DNA from: Homarus americanus | Lineage: Eukaryota > Arthropoda > Malacostraca > Decapoda > Nephropidae | Assembly: GCF_018991925.1 (NCBI RefSeq) | Contig: NW_024756966.1 | Coordinates: 930,001-994,000 of the forward strand | Direction of reading: 5' to 3' | DNA length: 64,000 nt | Shown here: piece by piece, positions 1-11,616 of the stretch | Numbering within the stretch: position 1 is the stretch's first letter | Layout of the letters: each line of letters begins with the position of its first letter | The notes under the pieces: model-generated | The model's input: only the letters and a program-made list of their open reading frames with translations | What the model was told of the DNA's origin: nothing | Databases searched by the model: none | Program-made: the position numbers and the translations under genes

Positions 1-330
1 AGAAATGTTGTGTTGTTGTGGTTGTTGTTATTATTCTTGTGTTGTTGTTATTGTCATTATATTTATTATTATTAGTATTGTTATTAAGGCACCCAAACAA
101 TGAAGACTAAAATTACCCTTATGAACGTGTATAATAGAGTCGAGATTCCAAACATTTACTTGTTATAAATAGTTCTCCTTTCATCCTCCCTCTCCCCCCC
201 CCCCTCTCCCTTTCTCCTCCTCCCCCATTTTCTCTCCCTCCCCTCCTCTCAATGTCCCCTCCCCTCAGCATCCCTCTTCCCCAGTCCCCATTCCTCCCTC
301 TCCCACACCCCCAAGTCCCCCTCCCAAGGC
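1..330. repeat. GTT/ATT-rich start, then polypyrimidine tract
   Basis: Positions 5-87 are a compound GTT/ATT microsatellite with interruptions. About 174-330 is almost pure C/T on the + strand, including a run of ten C at about 195. Between them lies about 90 bases of ordinary AT-rich sequence. No gene is seen. Confidence 0.8.
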
Positions 331-595
331 TGGATATTGGAACACCTTTGTTTTTGCTCAGGTATTCACAAGAATTTTTTTTCTTTTAATACGTGTTCCA
401 ATTAAGCGGCGGTGGTAATAATCGGCACACCTTCCCTCGCGTTATTATTGGCATTGTTCTTACTGTTATGGAATTACACATTACTGAGGTTTGTAATTAT
501 CACTGTACGATTTTTTTTTCCAAGGTTGGGTTAGGTGATAAGATTTTTTTCTTTTTAATTAAGGTAATGGGTAGTTATGGTTGTGTTATGGTTGT

Positions 596-1080
596 AATTG
601 GTGGAGAAAGTGGTGAGAGAAGGGGTAGTGAGGGATGATGTGGTGATGGGAGAGAGAGAGAGAGAGGGGGGGAATGATTGATAGGAGTAAAGCAAGGAAA
701 GATTGAGTGTAAAAGAAGAGATGAAACACACACACACACCCAGGCGATTATGTAATAAGAACAAGAGACGATAAGTAGATGGATTAAGCAAACAGAAGAC
801 AATGGGACAGATACCAACTGAGAGGGGGGGAAGGGGAAGGAGGGGAGGGAAGGTGGAGGTGGGGAGGTCGAGAGTCAGTGTGATCATATTGAGGAGGAAG
901 AGAAGGATGGGAGAGGAAAGAAGAATGGAATAAACAGAAGGAGAGGAAGGTGGGATGGTAAACGGAGGGATGGAGGAGAGAGGAATGAGGATAGTGAAAG
1001 AGGAAGGATTTTTTTCCTTATCGCCCTTCTCCCTCTCTTCCCCTCTCTCCGATCCCCCCCACCACCTCTTCCCTCCTGAG
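596..1080. repeat. Polypurine block followed by short polypyrimidine block
   Basis: From about 596 to 1010 the + strand is mostly G and A, with a short GA run near 650-667 and a short CA run at 725-740. It then switches to C/T (1017-1078). The reading frames here are low-complexity translations. Such tracts can form triplex DNA, but no function is shown. Confidence 0.75.
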
Positions 1081-1229
1081 TGTGTCGAGTCAGCTGCTGA
1101 GCATCCCTAGTGATGAGTGAGCTGAGTAAAGGATATATTTATCAGGTGTACTTAGCGACGGAGAGGGGGGTAAGTGGCTGGGTTGGTGTTATAGTCAGCA
1201 GGAGTTACCAGGCTCAGTCACTCACTCTC

Positions 1230-1655
<426 letters not shown>

Positions 1656-1730
1656 TCGGGATAAGAAGTGTTAATGGCTGCTCACGTTTCTTTGAAGGGT
1701 GCTGGAAACGGGTCAAGGGTGGGGGAGGTC

Positions 1731-2040
1731 TGCCTGTCTGTCTGTCTGTCTGTGTCTGTTTGTCTGTGTCTGTCTGTCTGTCTTTGTCTGTCTTTTTTGC
1801 TTCTCTTCTTTTCTCTTAATTTCCTTGTTTATCTTTTTTTCATCTCTTCCGATCTCTCCTTCATCTTGTTTATTTCCTTCCTTCCTCCCTCCATAATCTC
1901 TCTCTCTCTTCTTCCTTCAACTCCCTCCCCCTCCCTCATTTCTTACACCTTCCCTCCTCCCTCCCATCGCCCCTGCTCCCCTGCACCTCTCTCCCCACCT
2001 CTGTTCCCCCTGCACTTTCTCCTCCCTTAACTCTGTTCTG
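1731..2040. repeat. TCTG microsatellite and polypyrimidine tail
   Basis: TCTG/TGTC tetranucleotide copies run from 1731 to about 1793 with T-for-C variants, then C/T-rich DNA continues to about 2035. Confidence 0.9.
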
Positions 2041-2157
2041 CACCTGTCACCCACACAGGTTGGTCCTAACAGTGGCACCAGCAGGAGGAGTCACTGGGGT
2101 GTTCATGGCCGTAATTACTGGCACGTGGGTCTTCCCTGATTGATTCTGTCTTTCTGG

Positions 2158-2440
2158 TGGATGGATAGATGGATGGATGGATGGTTGAGTGGATGGATGG
2201 ATGGATGACGGTGGGTGAGGGTGGATGGATGGATGGATGGTTGGAGGATGGATGGATGGATGGATGGATGACGGTGGGTGAGGGTGGATGGATGGATGAC
2301 GGTGGGTGAGGATGGATGGATGGATGACGGTGGTGAGGTGGGTGGATGGATGGATGGATGACGGTGGGTGAGGGTGGATGGATGGTTGAGTGGATGGATG
2401 GATGGATGACGGTGGGTGAGGGTGGATGGATGGATGTAGT
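2158..2440. repeat. GGAT array with embedded longer unit
   Basis: GGAT tetranucleotides are interrupted at intervals by the phrase GACGGTGGGTGAGG, which recurs about six times. The array is therefore a higher-order repeat: variable numbers of GGAT between copies of a fixed insert. Segmental duplication inside a microsatellite explains this best. Confidence 0.93.
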
Positions 2441-2444
2441 GACT

Positions 2445-2600
2445 GTAAATGGTTAGTCGGTTTTCTGGTTGACTGTGTAGCTTACTGGCTCACTGGGTAA
2501 CTATAGCTAACTGTGTAACTATATAACTGGTTGACTGACTGTGTAACTGGCTTACTAGATGGCTGACTGGCTGACAAACAGGGTGAGTGGCTGACTGTTA
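2445..2600. repeat. Degenerate TAACTG/CTGGCT short-motif repeat
   Basis: Words such as GACTG, AACTG, ACTGGC and GTGTAACT recur every 8-15 bases without a fixed period. It looks like an old, decayed tandem repeat of an ACTG-containing unit. Confidence 0.5.
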
Positions 2601-2667
2601 CCTGGCAAGGGTGAACAACTCGTATCTCTTTCAGCTGAGTTGTGATTCTCTCCTTGATAATTCCTTT

Positions 2668-2668
2668 G

Positions 2669-2699
<31 letters not shown>

Positions 2700-2850
2700 G
2701 CCTTCTTGTTGTATGTCCTTCTTGTCCCATATTCCTCCTCCTCCTCCTCTTCTTGCCTATCACCCTTCATGTTCTTCTTCATCCTCTTACCTATCCTCCT
2801 TCTCTTCTTTCTCTTCCCTATCCTCCTCCTCCTCCTCCTCCTCCCCCCCA
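2668..2850. repeat. CT run and TCC-rich tract
   Basis: A clean CT dinucleotide run lies at 2668-2694, followed by TCC/TTC-rich DNA with a pure TCC run near 2823-2845. Confidence 0.9.
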
Positions 2851-2977
2851 GATCACAATGCGGGAGTGACAACGGGGATGAGTGATCGCCCCGAGGAACA
2901 ACACGCACTCAGATTTGCTTAGCCATTGCGGATTTGTTTACAAGATCCCGATGCAGTGTTGGGGTAGGTCGGCTGGT

Positions 2978-3051
2978 CACTGCTGCATAATTGTCCTCTG
3001 GTCTTGATTGGATACACTGCTGCATAATTGTCCTCTGGTCTTGATTGGATA
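2978..3051. repeat. Exact 37-bp tandem duplication
   Basis: Bases 2978-3014 are repeated exactly at 3015-3051. The second copy ends on the TA that precedes the pogo-like element at 3052. Identity is complete, so the duplication is recent or under correction. Confidence 0.95.
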
Positions 3052-3243
3052 CAGTGAAACCTCCATATAACGGATTTATCTCCATATAATTCCGTTAGAT
3101 GAGGGAGGGTTCACATATAACAGACCTTCGATGTAACGGACTTTTATCTCCATATAGTCCGTTAAGTGAAGGTTTTACGTACAAAGGACCCTTGATATAA
3201 CGGACTTTTATCTCCAAATAGTCCGTTAAATGGAGGTTTCACT
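3052..3243. mobile_element. Non-autonomous Tigger/pogo-like inverted-repeat element (MITE)
   Basis: The left end begins CAGTGAAACCTCCATATAAC directly after a TA. The right end, read in reverse, is AGTGAAACCTCCATTTAACG and continues to match: 20 of 21 bases agree between 3053-3073 and 3223-3243. Inside are three units about 65 bp apart, each a hairpin of TAACGGAC and GTCCGTTA around a TTTATCTCC loop (first copy slightly decayed). The CAGTG-AACCTC terminus and TA target are typical of the Tigger/pogo branch of Tc1/mariner transposons. There is no transposase frame, so it would have moved in trans. The right TA target copy is imperfect, so the exact right border is uncertain. Confidence 0.75.
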
Positions 3244-3394
3244 TCTTAGGTGGGTCTAATAGAGGGAGAAGAGGGAGGGAACGACGTGGTTGGGTGGTTA
3301 GGGTGGTAGAGAGTTGGATTAGCTTGTTCGGTGGCCTTCTTGTGGGCAGATGGGAGGAGGGAAGGTCATAGATGGGGTGGTTAAGTGATTGGAT

Positions 3395-3700
3395 CATTAC
3401 TACCACCACCACCACCACCATCACCACCACCACCATCACCACCACCATCACCACCACCACCATCATAAACAGCACCATATAACTACCCCCCACTATCCTC
3501 ATAACAACCACCAACACTACCACCACAACTATCACCACTATCGTAACAACCACCATCATAACTACCACCATCACCCAAATCACCACAATCATTCATTTTA
3601 CCACCTCCCTCACCAGCACCTCGCACTACCTCACCATCTCCACCTCTAAGACACGCCTCCCACCACCATCACCACACCATTATCACCATACAGTAGACAT
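3395..3700. repeat. CCA/CAT-rich microsatellite
   Basis: Positions 3401-3465 are CCA/TCA trinucleotides, then looser CAC/CAT repeats to about 3690. The His-rich (+) and Val/Met-rich (-) frames are translations of this repeat. Confidence 0.93.
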
Positions 3701-3969
3701 CACCACGCCTGTGATGGCCAGTGACACCAGAAGTGATGGATTGGCCGTGGTTGAGGGGCTCTGATCTGCCTAATCACGGCTGGACGCTGCCTAGCACACT
3801 CCGAGGGGGATTGGGAGGTGGAGGAATGACCGATGGATGGGGGGGGAGGGGGAGGAGGTAGGTGTTTGTAGGGGGGTGGGAACATGGCTGGTGATGGAAG
3901 GGATTGAAGGAAGGGTGTGTGTGTGTGGGATGGAATGAAGGATAGATATGGATGAGAGGGATGTAGATC

Positions 3970-4590
3970 ATGAACCTCCGTCCCTCCTATCCTTCTTTCC
4001 TTCATTCCTTCCTTCCTTTCCTTTATTACTTCCTTTTTTCCCTCCATTACTTCCTCCCTCTCCTTCCTTAAATCCCTCTCTTCCTTCCTCCCTCCCTTCT
4101 CTCCATCCACTATATACGATGTCCAGTACAACCACCTGCCCCCCCCCTCCCTCCTCTTTCCCTCTCTTTGTTCCTCCTCCTCTCTCTCTCTCTCTCTCTC
4201 TCTCTCATCCTCTCCATCTTCTTACATCTCTCTTCTCTCGGCCTTTTTTCCTTTGTCTTCCTTTCTTCCTCTTCCAACCTCTTCTTTCCCTTACCTCCCT
4301 TTCCCCTCTCTTCTCTCGAGTAGTTCTCCTCCTCCTTCCGTTCATGATGCAGGAGGGGTGAGGGGAAGGATCAACAGCGGGTCAACAGGACGTTTTTTTC
4401 CCTCGTCTCTCCCTCCTTCTCCCCTCTCACCCTCCTTCTCCCCTCCTTTTCCCTCCCTTCACCATCTCTCCTCTCCCCTCCCCTATCCTCTTCCCTCCCC
4501 TCCCAGGAGGCCGTCTTGTCCAGTGCCCACCCTTACTCTCCTCCCCCCTCCCTACCCCTCCTACCCCTCCCACCCCCCCTCCTCCTCTTA
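3970..4590. repeat. Long polypyrimidine tract with CT run
   Basis: Over 600 bases are mostly C and T on the + strand, broken by a mixed patch at 4340-4390. A pure CT run is at about 4176-4206 and C-rich stretches lie at 4140 and 4545-4585. The Pro/Ser/Leu frames here are not genes. Confidence 0.88.
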
Positions 4591-4910
4591 GGTCTTTCAG
4601 CCTGGAGTCCTATTCAGGGGTCCCTCGTCTGGTCATTTGGTCATTGTCTTAAGACTTAAACCAGTCGTAATGGGTCTTTTGGAGGGGGGAGGGAGGGGAG
4701 GAGGAGGAGGACTTCTTTTGAGTCTTCTGTGAAAGCATCAACTACTGCTGGTCCTCGGCTGCCACTTAGGAGAGAAGCGCTCAGGGGGTTAATAGTCTCT
4801 TAATTGAATGGAATAATTGGTAAGTGGCCGCTGGAGTAAGTGGTCAGGTTTATTGGCAGATGATCGTATGGTATGAGGGGGGGGGGGTCAGCCTGCAATG
4901 TGGACGACCT

Positions 4911-5010
4911 ACACACACACAGACATACAGACACAGACGTATACATACATACATACATACATACTAGTAAATCACATACATATATATACAGACATACACA
5001 TGGGATACAA
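4911..5010. repeat. ACAG/CATA microsatellites
   Basis: Short CA and ACAGACAT units are followed by a CATA run at about 4943-4963 and a TATA-rich patch. Confidence 0.85.
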
Positions 5011-5258
5011 GTATATTTATATATTTTGAGCGTTGTAAAAAATATGATGAATGTTGTAGAAGTATGATGATTGTACCGTATAATGATGAATGTCTGTTTG
5101 TTAATACTTAGGTGTGATGAATGAATGAAAGTTATGATGTGTCATTTGCTTTCGTTCATTGAAAAAAAGTGAATAAATGCTTGTGTACATTGATCCTTCC
5201 TTCATGTGAAAGAAATGAATGAAGGTGGTATTTTTATCGTGTGTGAAGGTATGTGGTA

Positions 5259-5260
<2 letters not shown>

Positions 5261-5300
<40 letters not shown>

Positions 5301-5336
5301 CTCATTAAATGGCGTTGAGATGTTTCGTTTTTATTA

Positions 5337-5398
<62 letters not shown>
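5261..5398. repeat. GT run then GA run
   Basis: GT dinucleotides fill 5261-5299. After 38 ordinary bases a clean GA run fills about 5339-5398. Confidence 0.97.
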
Positions 5399-5401
<3 letters not shown>

Positions 5402-5546
5402 CTTTTCTTTGTATACATGAATGAGAGATATGTATCTTTCTATACATACAAGAGTGTTTTGTATCTATTCATATACGTGTGTAACATGTATCTGTCTCCA
5501 TGTACAAAATGTTAGTTCTATAAATATATTCCTTCATTTTCTATGG

Positions 5547-5687
5547 GTACAAATGTTCATATGTGCTTCTAATATGTACAAGATCATACTATGTAACTTC
5601 ATTCGCGATATGTACGATGTTTGTGTACTTCTCATGAGGACAAATGTTCTTATGTACTACTTCTCATATGAACAAGATCATAATGTG
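5547..5687. repeat. Diverged 92-bp tandem duplication
   Basis: The stretch 5547-5592 (ACAAATGTTC, ATATGT, ACAAGATCATA in order) recurs with mismatches at 5638-5687. Earlier sequence from 5410 shares the same ATGTA/TACA word style, so the repeat may be older and longer. Confidence 0.65.
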
Positions 5688-5732
5688 CTATAAATATAAA
5701 TCTGTTTCCAATCATTGAAAATTCTGATGATT

Positions 5733-5762
5733 GGTGAGGTTAGGTGAGGTTAGGTTAGGTTA
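5733..5762 (+). repeat. Interstitial telomere-like TTAGG patch
   Basis: GAGGT/TAGGT pentamers in tandem, including three clean TAGGT copies at the end. TTAGG is the arthropod telomere unit, and short internal copies are common in arthropod genomes. Confidence 0.8.
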
Positions 5763-5976
5763 TTACGCCCTGTTGGTCCCACACTCCTCATGAGAGAAGG
5801 AAAAATCAGGTATGGCAGCCGGCCCTCAATGACCAGTGTCCGCGGTCCATTGTCTCAGAGGCTGGACCGGTCCAGTGTGTTTTTGTCCTGGTTCTAATTG
5901 GCCTTTGATGGTGATCGCTGCCATCCTGTAAAAATAATCCATCATTAAAAGCTGTGTGATGACCGTTCTCTTAAGA
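5763..5976. other. Unique sequence, no gene seen
   Basis: A mixed-composition stretch between the TTAGG patch and a G-rich block. It contains GGACCGGTCC, a perfect 10-base palindrome near 5863. No open frame, RNA or transposon end is recognisable. Confidence 0.5.
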
Positions 5977-6400
5977 GGTGGAGGGGGGGGGTGGTGATGG
6001 AGTGGTGAGGAGGGGTGATGGAGGGGTGAGGAGGGGGTGATGTGGTGAGATGGGGTAGTGAGGAGGAAGGGTGGTGAGAGGGAGGGAAATGGGGAAGAGG
6101 GTGGTGATGGAGAAATGAGGAGTGAGGTGAGGGAGGGAGGGGGTAAGAGAGAGGGACAAGTGAGATGTGATGGCAGTGAGGGAAGGTTGAAGGGAGAGGG
6201 ATTGAGTGAGGGCTAGGGAGAGGAGGGAAGGAGGAAGGGAGAGAGAGGGAGTGAATGGTCATTCTACGTGAAGGAGTGTAGGAGAGGGTGGGGTATTGAA
6301 TGAAGGAGAGGAAAGAAAGGAGAGAGAGAAAATAGGAAAGGGATGGAAAGGAAAAGTCAATAATAGGAGATGGAAAAGGTGGAAAAGGAGGAGGAGGAGC
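5977..6400. repeat. G/A-rich tract with GGTGATGGA motifs
   Basis: GGTGATGG and GAGGAGGG phrases recur from 5985 to 6130, grading into purine-rich DNA to about 6400. It has a strong strand bias (G and A on +). Confidence 0.8.
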
Positions 6401-6414
6401 AGTTGTGTTGATAA

Positions 6415-6515
6415 TTAAAAAGTAAATATTAAAATAAAAAGTAAAATAAAGTAAAATAAAACATCAAATAAAAAAAAAATTAAAAAAGTAAAAAAAATGT
6501 AAAATTAAGTAAAAT
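6415..6515. repeat. A-rich AAAATAAAGT repeat
   Basis: Degenerate AAAGTAAAATA units with nearly no C or G. Confidence 0.75.
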
Positions 6516-6664
6516 CAGTGTTGTTTCACCTTATTATGAGGCGGAAGTATACACGGTAAGGTAGACTCAGGCCGGAACCTGGGCGAGGAAGTTGTAACCA
6601 CCCTCAACTACCAATTACCGATTGTTCAGTGTGCCGGTGACCAATCTCAACCTTACAGCCCCGA

Positions 6665-6880
6665 GACATAAGGGTGGTTGGCCTGGGGGGCAAGGATGGG
6701 GAAAGGGGGTAAAGAGGAAGGGGAAATATGGAGGGGAAAAGTAGGGGGGAGGAGTAGAGGAGAGAAAAGGAGGGGGTTAGGAGTAGGGAAGGAGGCAGGG
6801 AGTACGGGAGGGGGAAAGGAGGAGGTAGGGTTAGGGGGAGGGATTAGTAAAGGGAAGGGGGTAGTAAGGGGGGGTTGTAT
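6665..6880. repeat. G-rich polypurine block
   Basis: Runs of GGGG separated by A and occasional T (GGGGGAGGGATTAG and similar). It has G-quadruplex potential on the + strand. Confidence 0.75.
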
Positions 6881-6988
6881 AGCAGTATTTTTCCTCATTC
6901 TTGGTTTTGTCTATTTTCTTCAATCAATATTTTTTGTAGATATTCAATTATTTTATTATTTGTTTATTATTTATTACAATTTGTCTTT

Positions 6989-7040
6989 ATGTATGTATGT
7001 ATGTATGTATGTATGTATGTATGTATGTATGTATGTATGT
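6989..7040. repeat. TATG tetranucleotide microsatellite
   Basis: Thirteen clean ATGT units with no interruption. Confidence 0.97.
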
Positions 7041-7309
7041 CAAAATAATACACCATTATACAACCCGGGGTCTGGAACATTATTGCAATTCCCTATTAAG
7101 TGGGAATAAATTGGCATCACCTGCATGTAATAGGGCTCATTAACCTCCTCACCTTCCCCTCATTAAATGTTTTCAGGTAATTGCTCACCTCATTAACGTT
7201 TCATACGAGTCTAGAGGTTATTTTAAATGGGTGAATTAAACTGACTTGATATATGAAACAAACGGTGAATTTTGGGGTGAATGTGATGGTTAACTGAGCC
7301 TACGACCTA

Positions 7310-7969
<660 letters not shown>

Positions 7970-8189
7970 CCCTGGTTAGGGATGGTCGAGGTAATGATTG
8001 GAGGATTGGCTGAGCACTTTGGGGCTGTTGGATTGTGGGGATTTGGCAACATTCTTTATTCGTAATTTCCGTTATTTATTCGGAGGTGAGTGTGTGATTG
8101 CGCAGGTTATTTCTTGGCGTAATTAAGGGCTTGTTCTTGAATGTAGGTCATGTTTAACGTATGCGCAGTCGAGCGAGGTGTTTGTGGGG

Positions 8190-8312
8190 GGGGCTGAGTA
8201 TGTGTGTGGGGTGTGTGTGTGTGTGGGGGGGCCTTGAGTAGGTGTGTGGGGGTGTTGTGTGGGGGTGTTGTGTGTGTGTGTGTGTGGGGGAGATTGAGTG
8301 TGTGTGGGGGCA
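8190..8312. repeat. GT/GGGG-rich repeat
   Basis: TGTGTG runs are separated by GGGG and GAGTATG phrases, purine/T-biased, with G-quadruplex potential. Confidence 0.8.
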
Positions 8313-8451
8313 TTTGGAGTCTACTGTAATATATTTTTTGGGGTTTTTATAGTCATATAAATTCATTATTTATATATTGTGAGGATTAGACATAAGGTTA
8401 ATTATGTATAGGGATAAGTTACAGATATTGGGTGAGTGAGTGTTAGGGGTA

Positions 8452-8576
8452 GAGACAGACAGACAGACAGACAGAATGAGTTAGAAATAGACAAAATCAG
8501 AAAGACAGACAGACAGACGAAAGGAATGAGTGAATTACAAACAGACAGACAGAGAGACAGACAGAGAGACAGACAA
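8452..8576. repeat. ACAG tetranucleotide repeats in three blocks
   Basis: GACA units at 8455-8475, 8502-8519 and 8541-8576, separated by unique bases. Confidence 0.92.
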
Positions 8577-8778
8577 TCAGCTCTAAAAACACACCTCCAC
8601 ACCTCGCCCATAAAGTACAGGTAGACAGAGTATTGACAGAAGCTTCTCATCCCGTCACCTGTAATAACGACGATGACAGTTTATGACAGGTAATAACACT
8701 GACATTGTAGTAATGTATGACAGGTAATTGAGTCATTAGCGTGGAACTATATACTATTTAGTGTTTCATTTCTGTTAC

Positions 8779-8871
8779 ACGTCTGGCGATAGTAGCCGTT
8801 TGCTTCCGCTGGCGAAGGAAGATTGAACATATACGATGAGCGTTCGATGCTGTTCGCTTCCGCTGGCAGAG
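8779..8871. repeat. Diverged 54-bp duplication around GCTTCCGCTGGC
   Basis: The 12-mer GCTTCCGCTGGC is at 8802-8813 and 8856-8867, exactly 54 bases apart, with partial similarity upstream of each. On the - strand the two copies translate in one frame as QRKQTATIARR and QRKRTASNAHR. Because the spacing is 18 codons the likeness of the peptides follows from the DNA duplication and is not evidence of coding. Confidence 0.6.
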
Positions 8872-8884
8872 GGAGCAAGGTGGT

Positions 8885-8937
8885 TGATGATGATGAGGAT
8901 GATGATGTCTATAATGATGATGATGATGAAGAGACAG
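8885..8937. repeat. GAT trinucleotide repeat
   Basis: GATGATGAGGATGATGAT and a second block at 8914-8930. Confidence 0.88.
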
Positions 8938-9072
8938 AAGAGGAGATTGATAACACATAAACAGGATAGGTAGTGATAGGTGTCTAATAATTATGATAAT
9001 AATTCGTGAATGATGTATAACAAGAAGCAGGATAATTAGATTAACCCAATGACGTATAATTAGGATGACAGA

Positions 9073-9089
9073 TGACCTATAATTGACCT
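9073..9089 (-). promoter_or_regulatory. DR5-type pair of AGGTCA half-sites
   Basis: On the - strand AGGTCA, five bases, AGGTCA (+ strand TGACCT at 9073-9078 and 9084-9089). DR5 pairs can bind RXR/USP-type nuclear receptor dimers. Nearby sequence is ordinary and no gene is next to it, so function is only possible. Confidence 0.3.
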
Positions 9090-9199
9090 TTACCAATTTT
9101 CATGCAGATAATAATGACTTGTAGAAATAATTTGTTTGATGGTAAGGAAATAGGGAGAGGACCTATTTCAGCCTATTTCATGTGTTGGTAATTGTTTAT

Positions 9200-9690
9200 G
9201 TGAGGTTGAGAATGGGGTGAGAGGTAGGAGGGAGAAAGGGGGGGGGTAAACGGATGAAGAGGGGGAAGAAATAGTGGGAGAGGAAGTAGAAGATAACAAA
9301 GAGGGAAGGGAGTAGGAAGGATTGGGGGAGGGAGAGAGAGGGTGAGAGAGGGAAAGGAATAGAGTGAGAAGGTGGAAAGGTGAAGATGGAAGAGATAAAT
9401 GAGAGAAGAGGAAGTAAGAGAGATTGATGTGGGAAAGGAAAGAGAGGGGGTAGGAGAGAGGGAGGGAGGGGGGGAGGTAGGAGATAGAGAGGGAGGAGAG
9501 GTGAGAGAAAGGGAGAGGGAAAGTAGGAGGAGGAGAGGGAAGGAAAGGGATAGTTGGAGTGGAGGTAGGAGAGGGAGAGGAAGATGAGGTGGGATAGTTG
9601 GTGTGAGACGGGATGGAGGGGGAGGGATAGTGAGGGTGGAGAGGGATAGTGAGAGAGGGACGGAGAGGGAAGGTCAGTCCATATAGGGAA
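9200..9690. repeat. Long polypurine tract
   Basis: Nearly 490 bases of G and A with scattered T, including GAGAGGG and GGAGGAGAGG phrases. The Arg/Glu frame (+) and Ser/Pro frame (-) are low complexity. It could form intramolecular triplex DNA. Confidence 0.88.
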
Positions 9691-9764
9691 ACAGCCGGAA
9701 GTACAGAACTCACATAGTTCCTTTGGTCCTTGAGTTGTCATCAGTGATTATCGTTGTGACCACC

Positions 9765-10010
9765 ATTCATCTCCCTCTCCTCCCACTCCCCACTCCCATC
9801 CCCCTCCCCATCAGTCCCCCTTTATCCATCCCTCTCCACATCTACCCCATCCTTCCCCATCATTTCTTCCACTACCTCTTTTTCAACTCCCCCATTCCCC
9901 CTTTATTGCATTTCTTCCCTTCACTTCCATACCTCCATCTTCTATTTCTTTCCCCACTCTCTTTCCTCCCCCCTCTTCCTCCCCCTCTCCCCCATCACCT
10001 GAATGCATTC
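9765..10010. repeat. Polypyrimidine tract
   Basis: C/T-rich DNA, with CCCACTCC and CCATCCC phrases. The switch from a purine to a pyrimidine + strand occurs within about 75 bases of the previous block. Confidence 0.85.
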
Positions 10011-10097
10011 TCATTTCAAAGATGCTATTGATGGGGAAGGTGAATGGGTGACTAGTATACAACTGGCTCTCAGCCCCCCCACCCCCATGACAATCAG

Positions 10098-10740
10098 CTG
10101 ACCCTTTTGCCCCTTCCTTCTTCTTTTTTTCCCTCTCACCCTACCTCCTCCCTCACGCTTATAACTCCCTTCTCCTCCTCCTTTGTACCTCATTCTTCCC
10201 CTTCCTTTCCCTTCCTCTTCTCCACCTCTCCTTCACTTCCTTCCCTTCACACTTTCTTCCTCTTTCCTCTCCTCCCCCCCACATACTAAATGTATTGGGG
10301 AGAATAGTGTGATTGAACTTCCTGTTGTGTGCGCTATTGATAGAAGCTGTCACAGTCGCCACAATCTCACCCTCCCCCTCCCATCCCTGCCCCCTTCTCC
10401 CCACCTCTCCCCTTACTCAAACCCTCCTCCTCCCTCCCCCCCCCCTTCCCTTAAACCCCTTCCTTCCCACCCTTTATCAACCCCCCTCCTCCCCCACTCC
10501 CCATCTCCTCCTTTCATCCTTTTCCCACCATTCCCTATTCTCCCTTCCCCTCGCATCCTATCCCTACCAATTCTCTTCCCACTTTCCTCCCATCCCCCCC
10601 ACTTTCCCTCCCATCTCCCCCACCTTCCCTCCCATACCCCCACCTTCTCTCCCATCCCACCTTCCTCCCCATCCCCCACCTTCCCCCCTCCCATCCCCCC
10701 CACCTTTCCCTCCATCCCCCACCTCCCCCTCCCAATTTCA
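10098..10740. repeat. Polypyrimidine tract with CCCATCCCCC units
   Basis: C/T-rich except for a mixed patch at 10285-10370. In 10585-10735 the phrase CTTTCCCTCCCATCCCCC, with small variants, recurs about every 16-22 bases and is a decayed minisatellite. Confidence 0.85.
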
Positions 10741-11521
10741 CCTAAAATATCAGAGAAACAAACCTAAGACATAATAGATTAAGGATTAAAATAACTCATC
10801 TAATCTTTCATCTGATCCCACAAGGTAATAGAATTCGAATCTTCGAAGGAGCATAGGCACAAGAGGCTGCCGTGAGGGGGTGGGGGCGGAGAGGGGGACG
10901 TGGGGGGGGCACTATATCCACAACAGGACTCCCACCTTCAAGAAAAAAAAACACAGTGTTCCATTTATCTCTTGTTGAAAAACCTTGATATTTTGTTCCC
11001 CCTTCAGTGTTACCAAGGTCCGTGCAGTGTTACCAAGGCCTTCGAGTCTCATATCCCCCTTACTGTTAAAATCAACAAATCATCATAAACAATAACAATA
11101 TCCTTCTAATATTCTTAATTGATTGAATAATAATATAAAAAATGTTTCTGATATTATTATTGTTTCGTGGTTGTTTAGTTGGGTAGTTAGAGGTGATGTG
11201 ATTTTGTTTTATTTCGGTGAGTGGGAATTGGCAACGGTGGTATCGGTCAGCTGTCCAGCGGGGCAGTCCATTCTTGTCAGCTGCCGTCACCAATCCGGTT
11301 GAATTATTCATTAATTGATCGATTCTGATTGGTCAGGAGTAGTTTGTGACGAGCTTGTTTGAAGGATTCCGGAAAACTTTAGTCTAATTGTGCTGTTTGT
11401 TTTATCAAGGAAAAAAATATTATTATTTACAATACTGAGAATAACAATTACAATAATGATAAACATAATTGTAATAGTAAAGTAATTTATATGCAGAAAT
11501 TATAATAGTTATAAAGGTGAG
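10741..11521. other. Unique AT-rich sequence, no gene seen
   Basis: About 780 bases of mixed and AT-rich DNA. TGTTACCAAGG appears twice, at about 11008 and 11029, within a 20-bp tandem copy. I see no domain, RNA gene or transposon end. Confidence 0.5.
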
Positions 11522-11548
11522 AATAATATAATAATAATGATGATGATG

Positions 11549-11613
<65 letters not shown>
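11522..11613. repeat. AAT/GAT trinucleotide microsatellite
   Basis: ATA/ATG units then a clean run of about 20 AAT units. Confidence 0.97.
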
Positions 11614-11616
<3 letters not shown>

